DNA of 58,166 bases from an uncultured Mucilaginibacter sp. (lineage in GTDB: Bacteria > Bacteroidota > Bacteroidia > Sphingobacteriales > Sphingobacteriaceae), in assembly GCF_946479965.1 (NCBI RefSeq), contig NZ_CAMLHX010000023.1, positions 1 to 58,166 on the forward strand, in the 5' to 3' direction. Positions 1 to 6,973 of this stretch are shown piece by piece. The first letter of the stretch is position 1. Every line of letters starts with the position of its first letter. Below the pieces are notes generated by a model. The model did no database searches and was not told where the DNA came from. It was given only the letters and a program-made list of their open reading frames with translations. A program made the translations under genes and the position numbers.

Positions 1-1444
1 TACGGTTGTTAAGCGTATCTACCCTTTTAATGTATGATGCGCCGTAGTTTATCGCTACCCCCTCAACTGTATTAAACAGCAGTGATGATGGAATGGCATC
101 AAAATGATAGCTTTCGCGCTCGTACCTATGCCTAATATTAACGCCGCCCCTGATGAAATTGCGCAGCCTTACTTTATTATTACGGCCATCCAACGAGTCG
201 AGATATTGCTTCGATTCGCGTTTGCTTGCCAGCGCCTCTTTTTTCTGGTAGTCGTTTCTTTCTTCGGCAGTGAGCGGTATAGGCCTTTCCCGCAGCCAGT
301 ACAAACTATCTTTTTTATTTACATCGCGGGTTATGCGCAACAGTTCGTTAAAATTCTTTTTGCCGAAACTGGGGTTCACGTCGTAGTTGTTATATACCGA
401 AACGAAGTACCCGGCCAGTTTAAAACCAAGCAAGCCGGCAGTAAAATCAAATCGAACCGTTGATGGCATCCATGCTTTTTGATCAACAGGTAAAAACTGC
501 TGATTTATTTTAACGGTATCAACAAACCGGATATTGGCCTTTTTGGTGATGAAAAGCTCGATGCCCACCACGCGCCACGTATCTTCCTGTATATATATAT
601 AACCCTCAAAGCAAGGATCATGTTCCCGGCGGGGTATCACCTGTATCTTATTCACCTCCTGTCCATCCTGGGTAGTTTGGCCTACATACTTATAACGGTA
701 ATAAAATAAGGCGTTATCGGCTATTGGCGATACCAGCGGCCGCAAACTAATTTCGTCCCAGTTTTGGTAGTTCTCATAAAAATCCACTTTCAGGTCCGAC
801 GCGCGGTTGTAGCTAAATGCCCGGTTATTGCCTGATACTTTTGAAGATATCATTTCCTCGTGTACCTGATCGGGGTAACTAAAACTGTACTTTGATTGCG
901 ATTCTGATAGATAAACTATACCCCGCCTGTTTGAGTCAAGCCCCATTCTGCTGGTCATCTGCTCAATATTGCGACCTAAAAAACGCTTTGGCGCATCCAG
1001 CAACTTTTGCAACCCCTTAATATATACATCGGCAGTATAGGCTTTAACCTGCTGCAAGTAAAATTTGCGTTTTTTTATGGTTTGCCGAATGATGGCATAA
1101 GCAGGATCTTCTCCGGTTGCGCTAATTGATACCGTTTGCAATTGGTAAACTTCCGGCTTAAGCGCTATGGTTTTTGCCTGGTTTTGTTTAAGATCAATTT
1201 CAAGCATCTCCTGGCGATAACCGACAGCTTTATATATTATGGTGTGCTGCCCTGCTTTTAGGTTAATACTGTATTCGCCTTCGTTATTGGCGGAGGTACC
1301 TATTGTTGTATGCTGAATATATACACTTGCAAATGGAACAGACCGCCCAACCTCATCTGTTATTTTCCCGCTTAAAGTAAATTGTTGTGCTGCGGCAGTA
1401 AAGCAGGTAAAAAATAAACAGATCGTAAAAAAGGCAGGTTTCAT
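1..1444 (-). CDS. CarboxypepD_reg/DUF5686 family outer-membrane protein (partial, C-terminus off the window)
   Basis: Reading the minus strand from the ATG at 1444 gives a signal peptide (MKPAFFTICLFFTCFTAAAQ), then a carboxypeptidase-regulatory-like beta-sandwich (about residues 21-110; GKITDE, PFASVYI, TSANNEGEY). This is followed by a long region of the DUF5686 type that stays open to the window edge. DUF5686 proteins are predicted Bacteroidota outer-membrane barrels with an N-terminal periplasmic plug-like domain; their substrate is unknown. About 480 residues are present and the rest lies left of base 1. A short plus-strand reading frame inside it (104-463) is a shadow. The family call is from the N-terminal domain architecture; no function is implied. 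Confidence 0.82.
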   Translation of the reverse strand, partial: MKPAFFTICLFFTCFTAAAQQFTLSGKITDEVGRSVPFASVYIQHTTIGTSANNEGEYSINLKAGQHTIIYKAVGYRQEMLEIDLKQNQAKTIALKPEVYQLQTVSISATGEDPAYAIIRQTIKKRKFYLQQVKAYTADVYIKGLQKLLDAPKRFLGRNIEQMTSRMGLDSNRRGIVYLSESQSKYSFSYPDQVHEEMISSKVSGNNRAFSYNRASDLKVDFYENYQNWDEISLRPLVSPIADNALFYYRYKYVGQTTQDGQEVNKIQVIPRREHDPCFEGYIYIQEDTWRVVGIELFITKKANIRFVDTVKINQQFLPVDQKAWMPSTVRFDFTAGLLGFKLAGYFVSVYNNYDVNPSFGKKNFNELLRITRDVNKKDSLYWLRERPIPLTAEERNDYQKKEALASKRESKQYLDSLDGRNNKVRLRNFIRGGVNIRHRYERESYHFDAIPSSLLFNTVEGVAINYGASYIKRVDTLNNR

Positions 1445-1650
1445 GTATATATATTTACGCTAATATGCACTTTATAAATAAGACTATAGCTTGATAGTGT
1501 GTTAATTACTGTTAAATTAATAAGGTACAAAAACAAAAAACCTGCTATACTTTTGGTATTGCAGGCCTGGTGTAATTATTAACCGGTAGGGGTCGCCGGG
1601 GTTGTAAAACGTATATGTCGTCTATAAGCGTATAAATGAATATTTAACAA

Positions 1651-2145
1651 TTAATGACCAAAGTCGTGCTGTTCAAGCGTTATCTGCCTTTTTATGGTCT
1701 CTTCAAGCGATATAAAGGTCTCGGTACGCTGTATGCCTTTAACACCTTGTATCTGCTCATTCAATACTTCGCGTAAATGCGTGGTGTCATGACAAATAAT
1801 TTTGGCGAAAATACTATAGCTACCAGTTGTATAATGTAGTTCAACTATCTCTTTTACAGTCTTTAACTGCTTTACGGCTTCGTTATATTGCGAGCCCTTT
1901 TCAAGAAATATGCCCAGGAACGCTGTGATGTCATATCCCAGCTTCTGCGGGTCAACTTCAAGGCTGGCACCTTTAATTACTCCCATCTCCTCCAGCTTCT
2001 TCATACGCACATGTATAGTACCACCTGACACTATTAATTCTTTAGCGATCTCAGTATATGGAGTGGTCGCGTTTTTCATTAATATTGATAAAATCTGTAT
2101 ATCCAGATTATCAATTTCTAAATTTTGCGCTTTTCTGTGAGACAT
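1651..2145 (-). CDS. Lrp/AsnC family transcriptional regulator
   Basis: A 164-residue protein with an N-terminal winged helix-turn-helix (LDIQILSILMKNATTPYTEI, then a recognition helix around SGGTIHVRMKKLEEMGVI) and a C-terminal RAM/Lrp ligand-binding domain (GYDITAFLGIFLEKG to the end). This is the normal length and layout for Lrp-type amino-acid-responsive regulators, which act as dimers or octamers on DNA. I chose the ATG at 2145 because MSHRKAQ fits the family N-terminus; an in-frame ATG at 2160 adds only five residues. It is divergent from the tRNA-like transcription unit that begins near 2250, so it could regulate that unit, but no binding site is demonstrated. The effector amino acid is unknown. 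Confidence 0.9.
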   Translation of the reverse strand: MSHRKAQNLEIDNLDIQILSILMKNATTPYTEIAKELIVSGGTIHVRMKKLEEMGVIKGASLEVDPQKLGYDITAFLGIFLEKGSQYNEAVKQLKTVKEIVELHYTTGSYSIFAKIICHDTTHLREVLNEQIQGVKGIQRTETFISLEETIKRQITLEQHDFGH

Positions 2146-2218
2146 AAATTTGAATTTCAATATTTAAATACAAGTTTAATTAAAATTTGTATAAAAATAA
2201 AATAATTTTGTTGAAATA

Positions 2219-2250
2219 TTTGCAAGAAAGATGATACTATGTTACTTTTG
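2219..2250 (+). promoter_or_regulatory. Bacteroidota-type promoter for the tRNA-like unit
   Basis: TTTG at 2219-2222 and TACTTTTG (form TAnnTTTG) at 2243-2250 are separated by 20 nt, matching the -33/-7 consensus of Bacteroidota primary sigma factor promoters. Transcription would begin near 2256, about 40 nt before the first tRNA-like RNA. No protein gene follows in this direction before the terminator at 2583. Confidence 0.7.
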
Positions 2251-2296
2251 TATCAAGCAATCGATAAAACCTAATCGTCGTTCTTAAAAATTATAA

Positions 2297-2408
2297 TGTT
2301 GGGTGGTGAAATTTTTGGCAGACACACCTCCTTGTCCCGGTGGCGGAGATCATAGGAAACCCGAAGCGGGCTAACTACTCTGTGGAGGTTCGAATCCTTC
2401 CCCAACAG
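2297..2408 (+). ncRNA. Class II tRNA-like RNA, copy 1 (112 nt, GUC in anticodon position)
   Basis: The sequence folds as a cloverleaf. The acceptor TGTTGGG (2297-2303) pairs perfectly with CCCAACA (2401-2407), with G2408 as discriminator and no CCA encoded. The D stem is GTG/CAC with a 14-nt loop holding GG. The anticodon arm is CCTCC/GGTGG with a central U-U mismatch and loop TTGTCCC. The very long variable arm has a CGGAG/CTCTG base (2344-2348/2378-2382) and an inner CCCG/CGGG hairpin. The T arm is GGAGG-TTCGAAT-CCTTC. A long variable arm with G73 resembles serine tRNAs, but GUC would read Asp codons. At 112 nt it is longer than normal tRNAs. A translational role is doubtful; an unusual tRNA or a regulatory tRNA mimic is possible. 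Minus-strand reading frames here are artefacts. Confidence 0.75.
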
Positions 2409-2433
2409 CAATTCACTGGCGTGAATTTTATAC

Positions 2434-2547
2434 TGTAGGATGGTGAAATTTTTGGCAGACACACCTCCTCGTCGCGGTGGCGGAGATCATGGGAAACGCT
2501 GGCAACAGCATAACCACTCTGTGGAGGTTCGACTCCTTCTCCTACAG
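2434..2547 (+). ncRNA. Class II tRNA-like RNA, copy 2 (114 nt, GUC in anticodon position)
   Basis: This is a second cloverleaf 25 nt downstream of copy 1. The acceptor TGTAGGA (2434-2440) pairs perfectly with TCCTACA (2540-2546); both differences from copy 1 are compensated on the opposite strand. The D arm, anticodon stem (again with a central U-U mismatch), variable-arm base and T stem are identical to copy 1. The inner variable-arm hairpin differs in sequence but keeps pairing: GCTG-GCAA-CAGC, closed by a GNRA tetraloop. The anticodon loop is TCGTCGC, with GUC at 2471-2473 and C rather than U at position 33. The discriminator is G2547. Covariation between copies argues for selection on structure rather than a decayed tRNA. 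Confidence 0.75.
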
Positions 2548-2582
2548 CTCTTCTCATAATTTAGGTTTATAATTGGTTAGTA

Positions 2583-2610
2583 AAGGCCCCTGCCCATCAG
2601 GGGCTTTACT
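2583..2610 (+). terminator. Terminator of the tRNA-like unit
   Basis: A 7-bp GC stem GCCCCTG/CAGGGGC with loop CCCAT, extended by AAA/TTT and followed by a T-rich tract. It closes the plus-strand unit that starts at the 2219 promoter. Confidence 0.75.
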
Positions 2611-2640
2611 TGTTTTATACCTTTTTGTACTAAAATATGG

Positions 2641-2690
2641 TCAATTTATTATAGATTTCGAATTTCGGATGTTCAATTTCGAATTTTAAA
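2641..2690. repeat. Intergenic repeat of the CGAATTTCGGATGTTCAATTTCGAA type
   Basis: A short AT-rich tract built from overlapping ATTTCGAA / TTTCGGAT / GTTCAATTTCGA words. Closely similar tracts occur at 38824-38893 and 56543-56662, always between genes. No coding function is seen. Confidence 0.55.
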
Positions 2691-2718
2691 AGTACCCGAC
2701 TCGTTATTCAATATTAAC

Positions 2719-2747
2719 AAAAAAAGCCTCCCGATGATCGGGAAGCT
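2719..2747 (-). terminator. Terminator of the 2778-3359 gene
   Basis: On the minus strand a stem AGCTTCCCGAT/ATCGGGAGGCT (one mismatch) runs straight into seven T residues, 31 nt past the stop codon of the outer-membrane gene. Confidence 0.8.
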
Positions 2748-2777
2748 TTCTGCCTTTGGCTTTCGCCTTTCAGCTTA

Positions 2778-3359
2778 TTAAAAGAATTTAAAACCAACAC
2801 TCAATGCCCAAAGGTTTTGGCGCTGACCGTAATTTTTGTTTACATCGGTAAGGCCGCCTTCGTAGCGTACGTCTGCAGTAATATTACCAATATCAACACC
2901 GGCGCCCACCTGGTAGCCCAATGTGCTGTTTTTGTAATTACCGAAATCGGCATAGGCACCATTAAAATTGGCCGAGAAGTTCTGGCTCTTATCCATTATA
3001 TAAGAATAAATTGGCCCGCCCATAATACGGAAATTAAAGCTGTCATCGCCAATAGCGGTACCTAATAACAGCGGTACGTTTAAAGTAGTAAATTTAACAT
3101 CGCCGCTATAAGTGGTGTTGTTATTGGTTGAGTTGAATTTACCACCTTTGCTGCTTATGTAAACTTCGGGTTGCAGATAAACCCCGCTGCCCACCCGGGC
3201 AAATAATCCGGCCTGGTAACCGGCTACAGTTGATTCATTTAAATTATCGGTAGCGATCTTTGAAAAGTTTACACCACCTTTTACGCCTAAACTAAATTGT
3301 GCCTTAGCGCTGATGCTTACAGCTATCAGTAATGCTGCACTTAATAGATACTTTTTCAT
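2778..3359 (-). CDS. PorT-family outer-membrane beta-barrel protein
   Basis: A 193-residue protein with a clear signal peptide (MKKYLLSAALLIAVSISAKA, cut before QF) followed by an eight-stranded barrel pattern: alternating aromatic/glycine strands (SLGVKGGVNFS, GYQAGLFARVG, YLQPEVYIS, FRIMGGPIYSYI, LGYQVGAGVDIG) and a C-terminal strand ending in phenylalanine (WALSVGFKFF). This matches the OMP_b-brl_2 / porin-family proteins abundant in Bacteroidota, which sit in the outer membrane and usually have no known substrate. It stands alone with its own terminator. Confidence 0.85.
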   Translation of the reverse strand: MKKYLLSAALLIAVSISAKAQFSLGVKGGVNFSKIATDNLNESTVAGYQAGLFARVGSGVYLQPEVYISSKGGKFNSTNNNTTYSGDVKFTTLNVPLLLGTAIGDDSFNFRIMGGPIYSYIMDKSQNFSANFNGAYADFGNYKNSTLGYQVGAGVDIGNITADVRYEGGLTDVNKNYGQRQNLWALSVGFKFF

Positions 3360-3464
3360 AAACAGATATATTAGTTATTAAAAATATGACCTTACTAGTG
3401 CCATATTTTATGATATTAACAATTGCTATACCAATTTTTTTAAAAATGCAAATCAGGTTATTTT

Positions 3465-3472
3465 TATATTTG
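3465..3472 (+). promoter_or_regulatory. Candidate -7 element of the CsbD-like gene
   Basis: TATATTTG lies 16 nt before the ATG at 3489 and matches the TAnnTTTG -7 box. A good TTTG at the -33 position is not visible, so the promoter call is partial. Confidence 0.4.
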
Positions 3473-3488
3473 TGCAAAATATATAATC

Positions 3489-3704
3489 ATGGCAGAGGTA
3501 ACTATCAGTAACAAAGACTGGGAACGGGTAAAAATTAAGTTACAAAGAAAATATAATCATCTCACCGATCAGCAGTTAAATTACGCCGAGGGACAGGAAG
3601 ACGCCTTAATAAATACCATAATGCAGTTGGTTAACCGTAAACGCGAGTATGTGGTATTCACATTAAAAAAAGCCTTGGTTAATATCGACAATAACAGACT
3701 GTAA
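3489..3704 (+). CDS. CsbD-like small stress protein
   Basis: A 71-residue soluble protein. The pattern W11-(x)n-KLQRKYNHLTDQQL-x3-EGQEDAL matches the CsbD fold, a small helical family often induced by general stress, with the conserved W, the LTD turn and the E-G pair in order. The C-terminal half (about residues 45-71) is longer and more hydrophobic than in typical CsbD and has no clear match. The biochemical role of the family is not known. It is a monocistron with a possible -7 box 16 nt upstream. Confidence 0.65.
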   Translation: MAEVTISNKDWERVKIKLQRKYNHLTDQQLNYAEGQEDALINTIMQLVNRKREYVVFTLKKALVNIDNNRL

Positions 3705-3785
3705 CATCTCTGTTAAGCCCCTTATTAATAAGGATCTATTTTTTGTATTTTTATTTTTCTAAGTTATTTAATGCAAGTGGGTGTG

Positions 3786-5507
3786 ATGAAAAAATATAAA
3801 AAGATCATTTTGTCGGTAGGGTTGCTGGCAATGGCAACAAGCACGTGGAGCTTTAAAGACGATCTCTTTCAGATCTCAAAAAATCTGGAGGTTTTTGCCT
3901 CCCTGTATAAAGAGGTAAACGTTAACTATGTTGACGATATTAACTCTGCAGAGATGCTTAAAACCGGTGCCGATGCAATGCTTAATGGCCTTGACCCCTA
4001 CACCGAGTTTGTTCCTGAGTCGGAAATTGAAGATTACAAACTGCATTATGTAAGCACTCAGTACGGCGGTATAGGCGCAAGCATTTTTTTGCGTGATAGT
4101 AAAGTTTTCGTTTCCAGTGTATTTGAGGCATTCCCTGCTCAAAAAGCCGATGTAAGGGCCGGCGACCAGATAATTTCTATAAACGATGTACCACTGCAGG
4201 GTAAAGACAACGACCAGGTAAGCACTTTGCTTAAAGGTTCTAACGGAACTCCGGTGAAGCTTGTTATAAAACGTGAGGGCGAAGCCAGCCCATTAACAAA
4301 GAATGTTATACGCGATGAGATAAAACAACCCAACGTGTCCTATTCCGGTATGGTTGATGGCAATATGGGCTATATAAAACTAGACCGCTTTCTTGAAAAC
4401 TCAGCAGACGAAGTTACCAGCGCCTTGGTTGCTATAAAAAAGAACAATCCCGCCGGTATTATACTTGATCTGCGTGCTAACGGTGGTGGTATTTTGCAGG
4501 AAGCCGTAAAAATTGTTAACTTATTTATACCGCAAGGAGTTGAAGTAGTATCGCAAAAAGGCAAAGTGCGCGAGAAAAGTTATATATACAAAACTATGGC
4601 ACCCGCTGTAGCTCCCGATCTGCCTTTGGTGGTACTTATCAATAACAGGTCGGCTTCCGCATCAGAAATTGTTGCAGGCGCTATTCAGGACCTTGACCGT
4701 GGCGTTGTTATTGGTCAGCGTAGCTATGGCAAGGGTTTGGTGCAGCAAACATTCCCGCTGCCTTATAATAGCCTGGTGAAAATTACCATCGCTAAATACT
4801 ATGTTCCGTCGGGCCGTTGTATACAGGAACTGGATTACGCGCATCGTAAAGATGATGGCAGCGTTTTGAAATTTGCCGACTCGACTTTGCATGAGTTTAA
4901 AACCAAAGCAGGCCGTTCTGTATTTGATGGCAGCGGGATTTTTCCGGATATTGCTGTTAAGCAGGAACGTTATGCAAGCGTTACACAAACTCTTATAGGT
5001 AAATTATTATTGTTTGATTACGCCACCAAATACCGCGATTCACATCCTAAAATTGTTGATGCCAAGACTTTTACTTTGAGTGATGCGGACTATAACGACT
5101 TTGTAAAATATTTGGCGGGTAAAAATTATAGCTATAATACGGTATCAGAAAAAACGCTGGATATTTTAAAAGCTGATGCTACAAAAGAAAAGCAGTTTGA
5201 TCAGATCCAGACCGAATACGATATTTTAAAAACCAAGTTGATGAATAGCAAGAAGAATGACCTGCAAATTCATAAAACTGAAATAAAGCAGGCGCTGGAG
5301 AATGAGATCGTATCCCGCTACTATTATGAAAAGGGACGTTTTGAGGCCAGCCAAAAGTATGATAACGAGATGGCGCAGGCTGTAAAAACTTTGCAGGATA
5401 AAAATCAGACCGCTGCGGTTTTACGTGGCGATGGAGCTTATAAAATTATTGGCAAACCGGTTTTGGCCATGGCAGATAAAAAGGCCGACGATAAAGAAAA
5501 AAACTAA
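3786..5507 (+). CDS. S41 family C-terminal processing peptidase (Ctp/Prc type)
   Basis: About 573 residues: an N-terminal membrane/signal segment (IILSVGLLAMATSTWSF), a PDZ domain (YGGIGASIFL to LVIKREG), and an S41 catalytic core. Numbered from the in-frame ATG at 3771, the nucleophile is S296 in RSASASE and the general base K321 in SYGKG, 25 residues apart as in known Ctp proteases. An EGRFE-type charged helical tail follows. These periplasmic enzymes cleave proteins near the C-terminus in envelope quality control. I prefer the ATG at 3786 (MKKYKK...) because it gives a standard signal sequence. A strong terminator follows. Confidence 0.9.
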   Translation: MKKYKKIILSVGLLAMATSTWSFKDDLFQISKNLEVFASLYKEVNVNYVDDINSAEMLKTGADAMLNGLDPYTEFVPESEIEDYKLHYVSTQYGGIGASIFLRDSKVFVSSVFEAFPAQKADVRAGDQIISINDVPLQGKDNDQVSTLLKGSNGTPVKLVIKREGEASPLTKNVIRDEIKQPNVSYSGMVDGNMGYIKLDRFLENSADEVTSALVAIKKNNPAGIILDLRANGGGILQEAVKIVNLFIPQGVEVVSQKGKVREKSYIYKTMAPAVAPDLPLVVLINNRSASASEIVAGAIQDLDRGVVIGQRSYGKGLVQQTFPLPYNSLVKITIAKYYVPSGRCIQELDYAHRKDDGSVLKFADSTLHEFKTKAGRSVFDGSGIFPDIAVKQERYASVTQTLIGKLLLFDYATKYRDSHPKIVDAKTFTLSDADYNDFVKYLAGKNYSYNTVSEKTLDILKADATKEKQFDQIQTEYDILKTKLMNSKKNDLQIHKTEIKQALENEIVSRYYYEKGRFEASQKYDNEMAQAVKTLQDKNQTAAVLRGDGAYKIIGKPVLAMADKKADDKEKN

Positions 5508-5530
5508 TTAGTCAATTAGTCTCTTTTACA

Positions 5531-5561
5531 AAAGCGGCCTTTTTCGGGCCGCTTTTTTTTT
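5531..5561 (+). terminator. Terminator after the S41 peptidase
   Basis: AAAGCGGCC/GGCCGCTTT stem with a short T-rich loop, followed by a run of about nine T. Confidence 0.9.
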
Positions 5562-5615
5562 AAAGTAAACTTTTTCGCAATTAAGTTGTCTTACATCCAT
5601 ATTAAACAAAACAAC

Positions 5616-6098
5616 ATGAAAAAGATAACTTTAATTGCCGCTACTATTTTAAGCAGTTTACTTTACACATCGGCCAATGCGCAGATAAGTTTGAATGTAA
5701 ACATCGGCAGCCAACCAGCCTGGGGCCCGGTTGGATATGACTACGTTGAAAATTATTACTTACCGGATATTGATGTTTATTACGACGTTCCGGCCCATCA
5801 ATACGTTTATTTAAATAACAATGTATGGATACGCTCAAGGGCATTACCGGCGCGATACGCCAATTATAATGTTTACAATGGTTACAAGGTAGTTATTAAT
5901 GAACCTCGGCCATGGAAACGCGCCGATGTTTATCGCACCAAATATGTGGGTTACAAAGGCCGTAAAGACCAGGTTATAATTCGTAACAGTTCTGATGTGA
6001 AATATAAAGGCGGTAACGGCCATGGCAATGAAAACGGCCCCGGTAAAGGTAATGGAGGTGGTCCTGGTAAAGGTAAAGGTCACGGCAACAAACATTAA
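5616..6098 (+). CDS. Secreted protein with glycine/lysine-rich tail, unknown function
   Basis: A 160-residue protein beginning MKKITLIAATILSSLLYTSA with cleavage around ANA-QI. The mature part has a Tyr-rich segment (GYDYVENYYLPDIDVYYDVP, residues about 36-56) and a second conserved-looking part (NNVWIRSRALP, VINEPRPWKRADVYR). It ends in a low-complexity Gly/Lys/Asn/His tail (GNGHGNENGPGKGNGGGPGK...). The tail looks flexible and basic and could bind polyanions or surfaces, which is inference. The ATG at 5616 was chosen because it starts the signal peptide; an upstream ATG at 5586 adds ten unlikely residues. Confidence 0.75.
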   Translation: MKKITLIAATILSSLLYTSANAQISLNVNIGSQPAWGPVGYDYVENYYLPDIDVYYDVPAHQYVYLNNNVWIRSRALPARYANYNVYNGYKVVINEPRPWKRADVYRTKYVGYKGRKDQVIIRNSSDVKYKGGNGHGNENGPGKGNGGGPGKGKGHGNKH

Positions 6099-6112
6099 TA
6101 CTTAGTTAGCAA

Positions 6113-6147
6113 TAAAAAAGCCGCCCCAACCAGGGCGGCTTTTTTTA
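6113..6147. terminator. Bidirectional terminator between convergent genes
   Basis: AGCCGCCC/GGGCGGCT stem flanked by A6 on the left and T7 on the right. It serves both the plus gene ending at 6098 and the minus gene ending at 6165. Confidence 0.9.
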
Positions 6148-6164
6148 TTATACAAAATTCAATC

Positions 6165-6902
6165 TTATCTATCATCATCAGCCGATGGAACACTTGCTAC
6201 ACGGTAAGTCGTATTCCCGTCTTTTACAAGACCCTCATAATAAACGCCATCAGGAGCGGCAAAGTAGTTAACGCCGTTAAGGGTGATCTTTCGGCTGCCG
6301 TCAGGTAGTTTATCAATGGTATCGCCAACTTTTGGCTGGAGAGCGGCGTTGTTGTCATTGTTGGTATTTAAAACGCCGTCTTTTCCGGCAACCACATAAA
6401 TCCTTTCGCCTTTATCATTAACCTGTGTGGTATAATATACCCCACGGTATTCATAATATTGTTCGCCGTTAATAACTATTGAATGAGCGTTTTTAGGCAG
6501 ATTAGGTATAGCTGCCCCCACCGGCGGATCAGTTACTGTATAACCGCCCGTATCATCGGGGCGGTAAAATGCGCCACCTGAATAATAATATAAACTGGTG
6601 CCAAAGTAAAAAGGATAAAATCCAACAGGCATTGCACCCAAACGGAAACCTACATTGGGATATCCCCACATGCCAAATCCCGGACCGTAAAAACCCCGGC
6701 TATATCCCAGACCCCATCCTAAACCTAAACTCGGCCTATAGCCAAAGCCACCACCGCCACGTGCTATATCCACGCCGCCCCGCATCCCGCCAGGACTAAC
6801 AGCTCCTGCAGTACCGCGCCGTTGCGCATCGGCGGTTAAAACCATTGTACACATAGCTCCGGTTAACAACAAACCGGCACTATATTTAAATACCTTACCC
6901 AT
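6165..6902 (-). CDS. DUF6515-family secreted protein
   Basis: 245 residues: signal peptide (LLLTGAMCTMVLTADA-QRR), a Gly/Arg/Tyr-rich low-complexity region (about 28-110), then two related modules around VNGEQYYEYRGVYYTTQ and LNGVNYFAAPDGVYYEG preceded by PPVGAAIPNLP. That PPVGA...LP...GxxYYxxxGVYY signature is typical of DUF6515 proteins, whose function is unknown. The C-terminal repeat of the module suggests internal duplication. Probably periplasmic or surface exposed. Confidence 0.75.
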   Translation of the reverse strand: MGKVFKYSAGLLLTGAMCTMVLTADAQRRGTAGAVSPGGMRGGVDIARGGGGFGYRPSLGLGWGLGYSRGFYGPGFGMWGYPNVGFRLGAMPVGFYPFYFGTSLYYYSGGAFYRPDDTGGYTVTDPPVGAAIPNLPKNAHSIVINGEQYYEYRGVYYTTQVNDKGERIYVVAGKDGVLNTNNDNNAALQPKVGDTIDKLPDGSRKITLNGVNYFAAPDGVYYEGLVKDGNTTYRVASVPSADDDR

Positions 6903-6973
6903 TTTCTGAAAATTGTTATGTATTGCGTTAGACTAATTTAGCTTGAAATGGTTTAAATCCGCAAGAGTGAATT

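Noticed and set aside
2271..2557. Two minus-strand reading frames of about 60 residues with near-repeated sequence
   Set aside because: They are antisense to the two tRNA-like RNAs; the amino-acid repetition comes from the duplicated RNA, and words such as GRIRTS are typical artefacts of tRNA arms.
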